Source of the DNA: Paenibacillus dendritiformis
Lineage (GTDB): Bacteria; Bacillota; Bacilli; Paenibacillales; Paenibacillaceae
Direction of reading: 5' to 3'
Assembly: GCF_021654795.1 (NCBI RefSeq)
Contig: NZ_AP025344.1
Coordinates: 2,108,501 to 2,172,500 of the forward strand
DNA length: 64,000 nt
This document shows positions 53,539 through 62,321 of the stretch, piece by piece. Position numbers and translations under genes: made by a program. The notes under the pieces were generated by a model that saw nothing but the letters and a program-made list of their open reading frames with translations, had not been told where the DNA came from and searched no databases. Numbering within the stretch: position 1 is the stretch's first letter; each line of letters starts with the position of its first letter.

Positions 53539-53586
53539 CGGAAGCCCCGGGGAAGAAGGGGAACCAACGTGAGGAGGGAAGCGGCA

Positions 53587-54156
53587 TTGTGGGTATATGA
53601 GAAAAAGCTTCAATATCCGGTTCGCGTCAGCAAATGCGATCCGCGCATGGCTAAGCTGCTGCTGGAGCAGTACGGCGGAGCCGACGGGGAGCTGGCGGCG
53701 GCGCTTCGCTATTTGAATCAGCGATATTCGATTCCGGATAAGGTTATCGGCTTGCTTACCGACATCGGGACGGAGGAATTCGCCCACCTGGAAATGATTG
53801 CCACCATGGTATACAAGCTGACCAAGGACGCGACGCCGCAGGAATTGGAAGCGGCCGGACTCGGGGCGCATTATGTCTCCCATGACAGCGCGCTGTTCTA
53901 TGAAAATGCGGGCGGGGTCCCATGGACGGCGGCCTATATTCAAGCGAAGGGCGATCCGATCGCCGACTTGTACGAGGATATCGCCGCCGAGGAGAAGGCG
54001 CGCGCGACGTACCAATGGCTGATCGATATGACGGATGATGTCGATTTGCAGGACGGCCTCAAATTTTTGCGGGAACGGGAAGTCATCCATTCGCTTCGAT
54101 TCAGGGAAGCGGTGGAGATTTTGAAGGAACAGCGGGATGCGAAGAAGATATTTTGA
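53587..54156 (+). CDS. cotJC: Spore coat manganese-catalase-like protein CotJC
   Basis: A 189-residue protein of the non-haem manganese catalase family, starting MWVYEKKLQYPVRVSKCDPRM. The metal-binding glutamates and His are in EEFAHLEM near residue 60 and AAEEKARATYQW near 134. The N-terminal sequence matches B. subtilis CotJC, which favours the TTG at 53587, with GAGGAGGG 9 nt upstream, over GTG 53569. It lies in the usual cotJABC order and ends in a terminator. Confidence 0.93.
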   Translation: MWVYEKKLQYPVRVSKCDPRMAKLLLEQYGGADGELAAALRYLNQRYSIPDKVIGLLTDIGTEEFAHLEMIATMVYKLTKDATPQELEAAGLGAHYVSHDSALFYENAGGVPWTAAYIQAKGDPIADLYEDIAAEEKARATYQWLIDMTDDVDLQDGLKFLREREVIHSLRFREAVEILKEQRDAKKIF

Positions 54157-54168
54157 CACGACGAGGTG

Positions 54169-54203
54169 AAGCCGGTGCCGCCAAGGACGCCGGCTTTTTG
54201 TTT
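54169..54203 (+). terminator. Terminator after cotJC
   Basis: A stem AAGCCGG (54169-54175) with CCGGCTT (54190-54196), partly extendable inside, is followed by TTTGTTT. Confidence 0.75.
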
Positions 54204-54268
54204 ATCGCCAATGGACACAATAACGACAAGAGATGATGTGAAAAAAATATTAAAATATTCAGTCCATA

Positions 54269-54298
54269 TTGACAAGAATAAACATCTATGGGAATATT
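54269..54298 (+). promoter_or_regulatory. Probable promoter of cluster B
   Basis: A consensus -35 TTGACA (54269-54274) is followed at 18 bp by AATATT (54293-54298). It lies in an AT-rich 200-bp stretch with no gene, about 105 bp before the preferred first start codon. Confidence 0.55.
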
Positions 54299-54404
54299 GT
54301 TTCTGCATATAACAAAAAGTAGAAAACGGACGATATTAAAGAAAATTATATTATGCTTCATGTTTTTACATAATATTCAATTCAAGAGAGAGGTGACTTG
54401 CCGG

Positions 54405-55430
54405 TTGGGTCTCAAAGAACTGGAACTCGTCATTCCGCCCATTGTTGGGTATCAGTATGTGGCCTACCCCCTATGCACGGCACTCGCCCGCCAAGAGGCC
54501 CTGCCGTGGTTCTACAGCAATTTCATTCACCTTTACTGCCATCAGGATCTTGAAGGAGAGCGTGCTTCCCGATCGGTGCCGCTGACATTTTACGGAGAGG
54601 ATTTCATGCGATGTCCGTGGCTGATTACGCAAAAACTGGAGCGGGAATTCGTCCTGGATTCACAGCCGGGAGTTGTCGAATTTTTGGTAAATAGTATCAA
54701 TTCGGGCTACACGGTTTCTCTCTATGTCGACGAGTTCTATATCCCCCGCAGACGGGTGTATCGCCAGATGCACTACGCCCACGATATTCTGGTGTACGGT
54801 TACGACGACGGCAAGAGGGTGTTCTTCGTGCTCGGCTACGACGAGGAGATGCAGTTCCGCAAGACGCTCGTGCCGTTCCATGAAATGGAGCAAGGCTTCC
54901 GGCATCTCGAATGGACGGACCGCTACGAGGAACAAATCTATTTGTACAAATTCAATAAAACGGGAAGCTACAGCCTCGATCCTGTATTCATCAAAGAGTC
55001 GCTCGAACAATATCTTTCCGGCTGCGACGTCTCCCGGCGTCACCGGGCGACGGCCGATCCGCTGGAACTGGCATTCGGCGTCAACGTATATCCCGCCTTA
55101 ATTCGCAATATGCCGGCGCTGGTGCGCAAGCGCGATATCCGGCCCATCCACATTTTGTGGGAGCATAAAAAAACGATGGGAATGCGCATCGATTATTTAT
55201 GCGGGCGCGAGCTTCTTCCGCAGGCATTTACGGGGTGCTTCCGGCCGATAGAGGAGCGGGCCTTTGCTCTGCGGCATATGCTGATGAAGTACGCCTTGAC
55301 CGGAGACGACGCCATTCTGGACCAAGGGATCAATGAGATCACTTCTTTGATGGACAGCGAAAAGCAGACCTTGGAAGCCGTGGCGGAAGCGCTGGAACAT
55401 CGCATTGCCCCCCAACCATCCGTAACTTAA
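54405..55430 (+). CDS. BtrH-like / C39-fold protein, first gene of cluster B
   Basis: A protein of about 341 residues with no signal peptide. The core segment YTVSLYVDEFYIPRRR, then MHYAHDILVYGYD, then VFFVLGYDE, at about residues 100-150, resembles BtrH/C39-like acyltransferase or peptidase folds; the His-Asp in YAHDILVYG would be active-site residues. It shares this layout with the cluster A protein at 15747. TTG 54405 is chosen, with GAGGTG about 10 nt upstream; a GTG at 54393 is possible. It may transfer or release an acyl chain from a carrier protein. The exact function is unknown. Confidence 0.5.
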   Translation: MGLKELELVIPPIVGYQYVAYPLCTALARQEALPWFYSNFIHLYCHQDLEGERASRSVPLTFYGEDFMRCPWLITQKLEREFVLDSQPGVVEFLVNSINSGYTVSLYVDEFYIPRRRVYRQMHYAHDILVYGYDDGKRVFFVLGYDEEMQFRKTLVPFHEMEQGFRHLEWTDRYEEQIYLYKFNKTGSYSLDPVFIKESLEQYLSGCDVSRRHRATADPLELAFGVNVYPALIRNMPALVRKRDIRPIHILWEHKKTMGMRIDYLCGRELLPQAFTGCFRPIEERAFALRHMLMKYALTGDDAILDQGINEITSLMDSEKQTLEAVAEALEHRIAPQPSVT

Positions 55431-55434
55431 CCGA

Positions 55435-58400
55435 TTGGAGGTCATTTCTCTGGAAGCGTCCACCCTGTACCCGTTGACCCATCCGCAAAAGCGAATTTGG
55501 TATGTGGAAAACATATACCCGGGGACGAGCATTCACAACATCGGAGGACTCATCAAAATTTACGGCCCCATTGATTTTCAGCTGCTGGAGGAATCCATCA
55601 ATCTGTTCGTCAAACAGAACGACGCCATCCGCATCCGGCTCATCGAACGGGACGAGACGGTGTGGCAGACCGTGACCGCGTATCGAAGAAGAACGTTTCC
55701 GTTCATCGACTTCACGGCCCGTTCCTCAGGTACCGATGTCGATGCCTGGGTCAGCGAGGAGTTTGCCAAGCCGCTGCCCTTGGACGGGGAATTTCTGTAT
55801 GAGTTTGCCCTTGTAAAAATCAGCGAGACGGAAAGCGCATATCTGACGAAAGTCCACCATATGATTTCCGACGGATGGTCTTTTCAATTGATGACGACGC
55901 AAATCAACCAAATTTATACGCAGTTGATGCAAGGGCAGGCGATTCAGCAGGAAGACCGGCCAAGCTATTTAGACTATATCGAACAAGAGCGGGCCTATTT
56001 ATCGTCTTCCCGCTTCACGAAAAATAAACACTATTGGCAGAAAAAATTCGAAAGCATCCATGACGTTGCCTTGCACACGACGGCAAGCGGCACGGCAGGG
56101 AAACGCCAAAAATTTTTGCTTAACCCGCACACTTCAGAAGCCATTCGCTCCTTTGTACATACGCATCGAATTTCGCTGAATACCTTTTTTATAGCAGCGA
56201 TGCTTATTTACCTCCACCAAGCAACTCATCAGGACCGCATCATGATAGGCACACCTGTATTGAATCGCACCGGAGCCAAGGAAAAAAACACATTCGGCAT
56301 GTTTACCAGCACGATGCCGTTCCTGGCTGACATCGAGCGCGATACGCCATTCTCCACGTTCCTGCATAACATCAATCATGAACTCATCCAATGTTATTTT
56401 CATCAGAAATATCCTTACAACTTGCTCGTACAGGACCTTCAGCTTCACAAACGGGGATTGGATCAATTATTTCAAGTATGCGTGAACTATTATAATACCG
56501 CATTCGATCAGAACTTCGGCCCCGGGTGGAAAATGCAGCAAATCGAAGCGCATAACGGCAACCAATTGTATCCCTTGCAGCTTATCGTCACCGAATGGTC
56601 GCCGAAGGAAGGGGTGGAGCTGTATTTCGATTATAAAACGGGGGATTATACGGATTCGCAAATCGATGAGATGTTCCGCCGCCTGCATCATATAGCGGAT
56701 CAAGTCGTGAGCCGTCCGGAGGCCGCCATCCGCGATGTTCAGCTGCTGCTGCCGGGAGAACGAGAGGAGCTGCTGTACGCCTGCAACAGGACGGACCGCG
56801 ACTATCCCGCGACCGCAACGATATTGCAGCTGTTCGAAGAACAAGTCGAGCGGACACCGGGCCGCGTCGCCGCCGCTTGCGGGGGGCAAGCGCTCACGTA
56901 TAGCGAGCTGAACGCCCGGGCCAATCGGCTGGCCCGCACGCTGCGGAAGAGCGGAATTGGCCCGCACACGCCAGCAGCCGTCATGGGTCGGCACTCGCTC
57001 TCCATCGTGGTGGGAATATGGGCGGTCATCAAGGCGGGAGCCGCGTATCTTCCGATTGACCCCGATTACCCGCAGGAACGGATCGAATATATATTGCGGG
57101 ACAGCGGGGCTTCCCATCTGCTGACGAACGGCGGCGAATGGGAGCGCTTGTCGTATGACGGCATCGTTATTGACCTCGATGACGAACGGATGTACGAAGC
57201 CGACGAGAGCAACCTGCCGGTCAAGGGAGCGGCAGATGATCTGGCCTATATCATTTATACCTCGGGTTCCACTGGCAACCCGAAAGGGACGATGATCGAA
57301 CACCGCGGCTTGGTGAACTATATTTGGTGGGCCGGCAAGACGTATCTTCAGGCCCCCGGCGAAGTTTTTGCCCTTTATTCTTCGATTGCATTCGATTTGA
57401 CGGTAACCTCCATCTTTACGCCGTTAATTAGCGGCAACCGCATCGAGATCTATGAGGATGACGGGAACGAGTTCATTATTCACCGCATTTTACGCGACAA
57501 CAAGGCCACGGTCATCAAGCTGACGCCGGCGCATCTGGCGCTGATCAAAGACATTGATTTGAGCGCATCCGCCGTCCGGACATTCATCGTGGGCGGCGAG
57601 GATTTGAAGTGCGCCCTCGCCCGTCACATTCACGAACAGGCCTCCGGCCGAATTGCTATCTACAACGAGTACGGACCGACCGAGACGGTGGTCGGGTGCA
57701 TGATTTACCGGTTCGATCCGGAACGGGACAAGGGATCGTCGGTGCCGATAGGGAAGCCGATCGACAATGTGCAAATTTATTTGCTTGATCAGAGGCTGGA
57801 GCCGGTCCCGGATGGATCGGTTGGCGAACTGTATATTTCCGGGGACGGCGTCGCCCGCGGCTACTTGCATAGACCGGAACTGACGCGGGAGCGTTTTATG
57901 GACAACCCGTTCCTGCCCGGCAAGAGAATGTACCGGAGCGGCGATTTGGCCATGCGCCATCATCATGGGGATATCGTGTACCTGGGACGAATCGATCACC
58001 AAGTGAAAATCAAAGGGTATCGCATTGAAATGGGGGAGATCGAGCATCAGCTGCTTGCTCTGGCCCCGGTTGAAGAAGCGGTCGTGGTGGATCGGACCGG
58101 GGATGACGGGCAGCAGCATCTGGTCGCTTATTTCGTTGCGGCGGGGCGGATGGCCGATTTGGAACTGCGGATGAAGCTGGCGGAGGTGCTCCCTTCCTAC
58201 ATGATTCCGGCCTATTTTGTCCGGCTCGATCACCTGCCGCTTACGCCGAACGGCAAAGTCGATCGCCGGCTTTTGCCCGCTCCGGAACGGGCGCCTGAAC
58301 CGAACGATGCCGAGGCATCGGGTCATATTGCGGCCTTGCTGACGGATATTTTCAAGGAAGTGCTGCAGGCGGAGAGCATTGGCGTTCGCGACAATTTTTA

Positions 58401-59937
58401 TCATATGGGCGGCGATTCGATCAAAGCGATCCAGATTGCGTCGCGCGTGACCGCGGCCGGCTTCAGGCTAAAGGTGCAGCAGATTTTGAGTTACCCGGTT
58501 ATCCACGAGCTGGCGGCGATGATCGAAATGAATCATTCGGAACCGGTTGCGCAAGGCCCGTGCATAGGGGCGGTCAAGCCCCTGCCGATTATGTCCTGGT
58601 TTTTCCGCCAACAGTGGAGCAATCCGCACCACTATGTCCAATCTGTTCTCGTGCGCTTGAAGCAGAGGGTCACGGCGCCCCAACTGCAAGAAGCGTTATA
58701 CAGGCTAATCGAGCATCATGACGCATTGAGGCTGCAGCTCGACGAAGCCGCCGGAAGTCTGGAATACCGGCCTGTCGAGCGGGAGGACGTGGAGATTGCT
58801 TGCTGCGATCTGGCCTGCCATTCGGAGGGGGAGCGGTCCGCGGAGATGAAGAAGCGTGCCGAGTCGTTCAAAGCGAGTATGCGGCTCGGGCAAGGTTTGC
58901 TATTTAAATCGCTTTTATTTGAGGAAGGCACGCAGGATCAGCGCCTTTTGCTGACGGCGCATCATTTGGTTATCGATGGAGTCTCCTGGCGTATTTTGCT
59001 GGAAGACCTCGATCGGCTGCTGCAATCGATGCTGGGCGGCCCGCGCTTGCCATTGCCGGCCAGAACGCATTCCGTCCAGGCTTGGGCGGACGCGATCGAA
59101 GCGTACAGCCGCGATCGGGCGCTGGAGCATTTGGCATATTGGCAGTCGGTCTCCGCCGAGGCGGAAGACAGCTTGCAAGCCGACTTCCCCGCCGCCGACG
59201 AGCGGCATGAAGGATGCGGCACGCTGGTCAGGGAGCTGTCCAAGGTAGACACGCACAGGCTCCTGCGGGAGGCGAATGTGCCGTTCCGGACGCAGACGAG
59301 CGAGCTGCTCGTCGCTTCCCTGGCTATGGCGCTTGGCTCCTTCACCGGCAAGGAGGCAATCACGATCGAGCTGGAGGGGCACGGGCGCGAGGAGTTGTTC
59401 GACAGCCTGGACGTATCCAGAACGGTCGGCTGGTTCACTTCGATGTATCCGGTCAACCTCCGCCTGCCTGACTCAGAGCCTGCCGGCATCATCAAGAGCG
59501 TCAAGGAACAGCTTCGCTCCATTCCGAACAAGGGGATTGACTATGGCATATTGTCATACACCGCCGGCCGCATCCCGGAGACGGGCAGGAGCTTGCTTCG
59601 TTTCAATTATATGGGAGAGATCGACAATCATCTGCAGAGCTCCGTGCTGGACATGGCCGACGAGGACACGGGAAGCGACATCTGTGCGAGCAACCGGCTG
59701 TCCTGCCTGGTCGATGTCGTGGCCATCGTGATTGACAAGAAGCTTCAGGTCCGGATGTCATACAGCACGGCCAAGTTCAAGCCGAAGTCGATGGAGGCGT
59801 TCATGGCTGCTGTGATGCAGCGGCTGATGGAAGTCATCAACCTGTGCGCGGAGATGGGGCAATCCGACTTTACGCCATCCGACTTCGAGACGGTGAAGCT
59901 CAGCCAAGACGAACTGGACGTTCTCTTCCGATCATGA
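55435..59937 (+). CDS. NRPS module C-A-PCP-E, predicted to load N-acyl-D-asparagine
   Basis: A 1500-residue one-module synthetase. The N-terminal C domain (about 5-440) has HHMISDGWS near residue 141 and, being first in the chain, is likely an acyl-accepting starter C. The A domain (about 460-960) has IIYTSGSTGNPKGTMIEH; specificity positions aligned to GrsA read D-L-T-K-I-G-E-V-G-K, which matches asparagine codes. The PCP has MGGDSIK near 994. The C-terminal epimerase domain has HHLVIDGVSW near 1175. This is the prodrug-cap module layout of zwittermicin, colibactin and xenocoumacin. TTG 55435 is itself part of a TTGGAGGT site 8 nt before CTG 55450, so a CTG start is possible. Confidence 0.92.
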   Translation: MEVISLEASTLYPLTHPQKRIWYVENIYPGTSIHNIGGLIKIYGPIDFQLLEESINLFVKQNDAIRIRLIERDETVWQTVTAYRRRTFPFIDFTARSSGTDVDAWVSEEFAKPLPLDGEFLYEFALVKISETESAYLTKVHHMISDGWSFQLMTTQINQIYTQLMQGQAIQQEDRPSYLDYIEQERAYLSSSRFTKNKHYWQKKFESIHDVALHTTASGTAGKRQKFLLNPHTSEAIRSFVHTHRISLNTFFIAAMLIYLHQATHQDRIMIGTPVLNRTGAKEKNTFGMFTSTMPFLADIERDTPFSTFLHNINHELIQCYFHQKYPYNLLVQDLQLHKRGLDQLFQVCVNYYNTAFDQNFGPGWKMQQIEAHNGNQLYPLQLIVTEWSPKEGVELYFDYKTGDYTDSQIDEMFRRLHHIADQVVSRPEAAIRDVQLLLPGEREELLYACNRTDRDYPATATILQLFEEQVERTPGRVAAACGGQALTYSELNARANRLARTLRKSGIGPHTPAAVMGRHSLSIVVGIWAVIKAGAAYLPIDPDYPQERIEYILRDSGASHLLTNGGEWERLSYDGIVIDLDDERMYEADESNLPVKGAADDLAYIIYTSGSTGNPKGTMIEHRGLVNYIWWAGKTYLQAPGEVFALYSSIAFDLTVTSIFTPLISGNRIEIYEDDGNEFIIHRILRDNKATVIKLTPAHLALIKDIDLSASAVRTFIVGGEDLKCALARHIHEQASGRIAIYNEYGPTETVVGCMIYRFDPERDKGSSVPIGKPIDNVQIYLLDQRLEPVPDGSVGELYISGDGVARGYLHRPELTRERFMDNPFLPGKRMYRSGDLAMRHHHGDIVYLGRIDHQVKIKGYRIEMGEIEHQLLALAPVEEAVVVDRTGDDGQQHLVAYFVAAGRMADLELRMKLAEVLPSYMIPAYFVRLDHLPLTPNGKVDRRLLPAPERAPEPNDAEASGHIAALLTDIFKEVLQAESIGVRDNFYHMGGDSIKAIQIASRVTAAGFRLKVQQILSYPVIHELAAMIEMNHSEPVAQGPCIGAVKPLPIMSWFFRQQWSNPHHYVQSVLVRLKQRVTAPQLQEALYRLIEHHDALRLQLDEAAGSLEYRPVEREDVEIACCDLACHSEGERSAEMKKRAESFKASMRLGQGLLFKSLLFEEGTQDQRLLLTAHHLVIDGVSWRILLEDLDRLLQSMLGGPRLPLPARTHSVQAWADAIEAYSRDRALEHLAYWQSVSAEAEDSLQADFPAADERHEGCGTLVRELSKVDTHRLLREANVPFRTQTSELLVASLAMALGSFTGKEAITIELEGHGREELFDSLDVSRTVGWFTSMYPVNLRLPDSEPAGIIKSVKEQLRSIPNKGIDYGILSYTAGRIPETGRSLLRFNYMGEIDNHLQSSVLDMADEDTGSDICASNRLSCLVDVVAIVIDKKLQVRMSYSTAKFKPKSMEAFMAAVMQRLMEVINLCAEMGQSDFTPSDFETVKLSQDELDVLFRS

Positions 59938-61484
59938 GGGGGAGAAGGAACGTGCTGAAGAAGCTTGCTATTTATCTGTTTACCGCGGCGCTGCTTGTCA
60001 GTCCGGCAGCGATAGCCGCCGATGAGGGAGCCGCTTCCCCGCAAGGGCGGCCGAAGGTAGACGAAGCCGCTATCGAACGGTTCGTGCAGGCCGAGCTGGA
60101 GAAGGCGCGAAGTCCCGGCGCCGCGGTCGTCGTCGTGAGCGGAGATCGGGTGGTCTATGCGAACGGCTTCGGGCTGGCCGATCGGGAGGCCGGAATTCCG
60201 GCAACAAGCTCTACGTTGTTTCAATTGGGCTCGACCTCCAAAGCGTTTACCGGCTTGGCCTTGCTGGAGCTGGAGCAGCAGGGAGCGCTTCGCCTCGACG
60301 ACCCGGTCGCCCGCTACCTTCCGTGGCTCCGACTGAATGATGAAGGGCAGGCGGCCCAGGTGACGCTCGCCCATCTGCTGCATCATACGAGCGGGGTGCC
60401 GTTCGACTCGATCGCGTCGATTCCGGAGGATTCGGGCGAGCAGGCGCTGGAACGGACGGTGCGGGCTCTGTCGGGAACAGAGCTGGATGCCGTTCCCGGA
60501 AGCAAGTATCAATACGCTACCATTAATTATGACGTGCTGGGGCTGGTTATCCAGGAAGTATCGGGCATGTCCTATGAGGCATATATGTCCCGAATGCTGC
60601 AGCGGCTCGGACTGCACGACACCATGCCGATGGCGCAGCTGAACGAGCGGCGGCGGCTGGCCGCCGGATACAAAATCGGGTTCGGCTCGCCGCGGCTGTA
60701 TCAGGCTCCCGATTACAGGGGGAACACGCCGGCCGGCTATTTGCTCTCCAATGCGGACGATATCGGGCGGTGGCTCTTGCTCCAGTTGGGAACGGCCGAC
60801 ATATCCGCAAGCGACCGGGCGATCATCGAACGCTCGCACCGGCCCGATACGGCCGCGGGGCCGGACGAGAACGGCGCTTACTATGCCGCGGGGTGGTTCG
60901 TGTCAGCCGACGGGAAGGAAATATCGCATCAAGGCTCCAACCCCAACTTCTCGTCGTATATCATCCTCCGGCCGCAGGATCGGCTTGGCGTAGGCGTGCT
61001 CGCCAATATCAATTCCGCATATACGTTCCACATCGGCGCCGGCTTGATGAGCCTGCTGCAGGACCGGGAGCCGCCGCCTGCCCAGGCCGACTTCTACCCG
61101 CAGCTCGACCGGATGGCCATGATTGGGCTGGCGATCATTGCCGTCAGCCTGATCGTTCTGGCGGCGGCTGCGGCTCGCATCCCCCTCCAGTTGCGCCGCA
61201 AGCGGCGCGCCTTCGTCCCGCCGCGGGGAAGGCGGCTCGCCATCTTCGTCGCCGCTATTCTGACCGCCGGCGCATTTTTTTGGGGAATCGGCACGCTGCT
61301 TGACAAGGTTTTTGCGGGCTTGCCGCTCGATGTGGCCGCGGTATGGTGTCCCGTCAGCGTCATCTGGTTCATCTATGCGTTCTGCTTTGCCGCAGGAACC
61401 GCCTTCCTGTTCTTTGGCGCGGTCTGGCTGCTGCCTAAGGTGAGGCGTCCGCCCCTGCCTATTCCCGCCGAGGAGGTGAAGTAA
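59934..61484 (+). CDS. Membrane-anchored prodrug-activating D-Asn peptidase (ClbP/ZmaM type)
   Basis: A 516-residue serine hydrolase of the beta-lactamase (class C/S12) fold. A signal peptide (KKLAIYLFTAALLVSPAAIAA) directs export. The catalytic S-x-x-K is in LGSTSKAF near residue 101, and the Tyr of Y-x-N is in YATINYDVLG near 194. After the catalytic domain come three membrane helices (near 395-420, 435-455 and 470-500), as in ClbP. It overlaps the NRPS stop by ATGA; GTG 59952 has a better ribosome-binding site. It probably cuts the N-acyl-D-Asn cap from the exported precursor and frees the active compound. Confidence 0.85.
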   Translation: MRGRRNVLKKLAIYLFTAALLVSPAAIAADEGAASPQGRPKVDEAAIERFVQAELEKARSPGAAVVVVSGDRVVYANGFGLADREAGIPATSSTLFQLGSTSKAFTGLALLELEQQGALRLDDPVARYLPWLRLNDEGQAAQVTLAHLLHHTSGVPFDSIASIPEDSGEQALERTVRALSGTELDAVPGSKYQYATINYDVLGLVIQEVSGMSYEAYMSRMLQRLGLHDTMPMAQLNERRRLAAGYKIGFGSPRLYQAPDYRGNTPAGYLLSNADDIGRWLLLQLGTADISASDRAIIERSHRPDTAAGPDENGAYYAAGWFVSADGKEISHQGSNPNFSSYIILRPQDRLGVGVLANINSAYTFHIGAGLMSLLQDREPPPAQADFYPQLDRMAMIGLAIIAVSLIVLAAAAARIPLQLRRKRRAFVPPRGRRLAIFVAAILTAGAFFWGIGTLLDKVFAGLPLDVAAVWCPVSVIWFIYAFCFAAGTAFLFFGAVWLLPKVRRPPLPIPAEEVK

Positions 61485-62216
61485 ATGAAATGCAAGCTGT
61501 TCTGCCTGCCCCATGCCGGCGGCTCCGCTACCGTCTACATGCGGTGGAAACGTTACCTGAGCGAGGGGATCGAATTGCATCCTCTTGAGCCGGCCGGCCG
61601 GGGAAAAAGGCTGGCTGAACCCCATTACCGCAGCATGGATGAAATGATCGACGATTTATGCGGATGCCTGGAGCAGCAGTTGGACGGCTCCGACTTCGCG
61701 TTCTTCGGCCACAGCATGGGAGCGCTGGTCGCTTACGAACTGACGCATGCCGTTACACGGAGAATGGGGCGGGAGCCGGTTCATCTTTTCGTATCGGGAA
61801 CCTATCCTCCCCATGCCAAGAAGCTCAACATCCTTCATTCGCTGTCCGACGACAGACTGTGTGAGGAAATCAAACGGCTGGGAGGAACCGAGGGCGAGCT
61901 CCTCGAGCGGGAAGATCTGCTCCGGCTGTTTTTGCCGGTGCTGCGCGCAGATTTGCAGTTGGTCGAGACGCACCGCTTTGCGGATAAGCCGGACCGGATT
62001 CCCTGCGATTTGTCCGTGCTGAGCGGGAAAAAAGATAGGGCCACCGCCGGCTACGACCTGTCGGAGTGGTCCAGGTACGGCAGCCGGGATTGCCGTTTTT
62101 ATGAATTCGAGGGAGGCCACTTTTTTATTAATGAGCATGTCGCGCAGGTGGTATCGGTCATCAATGCTGCATTACGCAATCGCCGGTTGCAGATGTCCGC
62201 CACAAAGGAACCGTGA
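61485..62216 (+). CDS. Type II thioesterase
   Basis: A 243-residue alpha/beta hydrolase of the NRPS/PKS editing class. LFCLPHAGGSATVY at the N-terminus gives the oxyanion region, GHSMGALVAYEL near residue 84 the catalytic Ser, and GGHFFI near 205 the His; an Asp in VLSGKKDRAT follows the usual order. It removes mis-primed acyl groups from carrier proteins. Its ATG follows directly on the stop of the peptidase gene with GGAGGTGAAG upstream. Confidence 0.9.
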   Translation: MKCKLFCLPHAGGSATVYMRWKRYLSEGIELHPLEPAGRGKRLAEPHYRSMDEMIDDLCGCLEQQLDGSDFAFFGHSMGALVAYELTHAVTRRMGREPVHLFVSGTYPPHAKKLNILHSLSDDRLCEEIKRLGGTEGELLEREDLLRLFLPVLRADLQLVETHRFADKPDRIPCDLSVLSGKKDRATAGYDLSEWSRYGSRDCRFYEFEGGHFFINEHVAQVVSVINAALRNRRLQMSATKEP

Positions 62217-62249
62217 ACCATGCTACGAACCATGGGAGGAACCGGAGGC

Positions 62250-62321
62250 ATGGATACGAGTCTGAACTCGCTAAAGGATTTTTCGATTAAGGCCAAGCAG
62301 GGAGGAAAAAGCGATGGATAA
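62250..62321 (+). other. SD-led 23-codon ORF overlapping the second fkbH start
   Basis: ATG 62250 has CGGAGG upstream and codes for 23 residues, ending in KQGGKSDG. Its stop TAA 62319-62321 overlaps the FkbH start (ATGGATAA). The spacing suggests translational coupling to the FkbH gene. The peptide is basic, but nothing further supports a product role. Confidence 0.4.

Noticed and set aside
59934..61484. Beta-lactamase giving antibiotic resistance
   Set aside because: The fold and S-x-x-K motif match, but the three C-terminal membrane helices and the adjacent Asn-loading NRPS module point to a prodrug peptidase instead.
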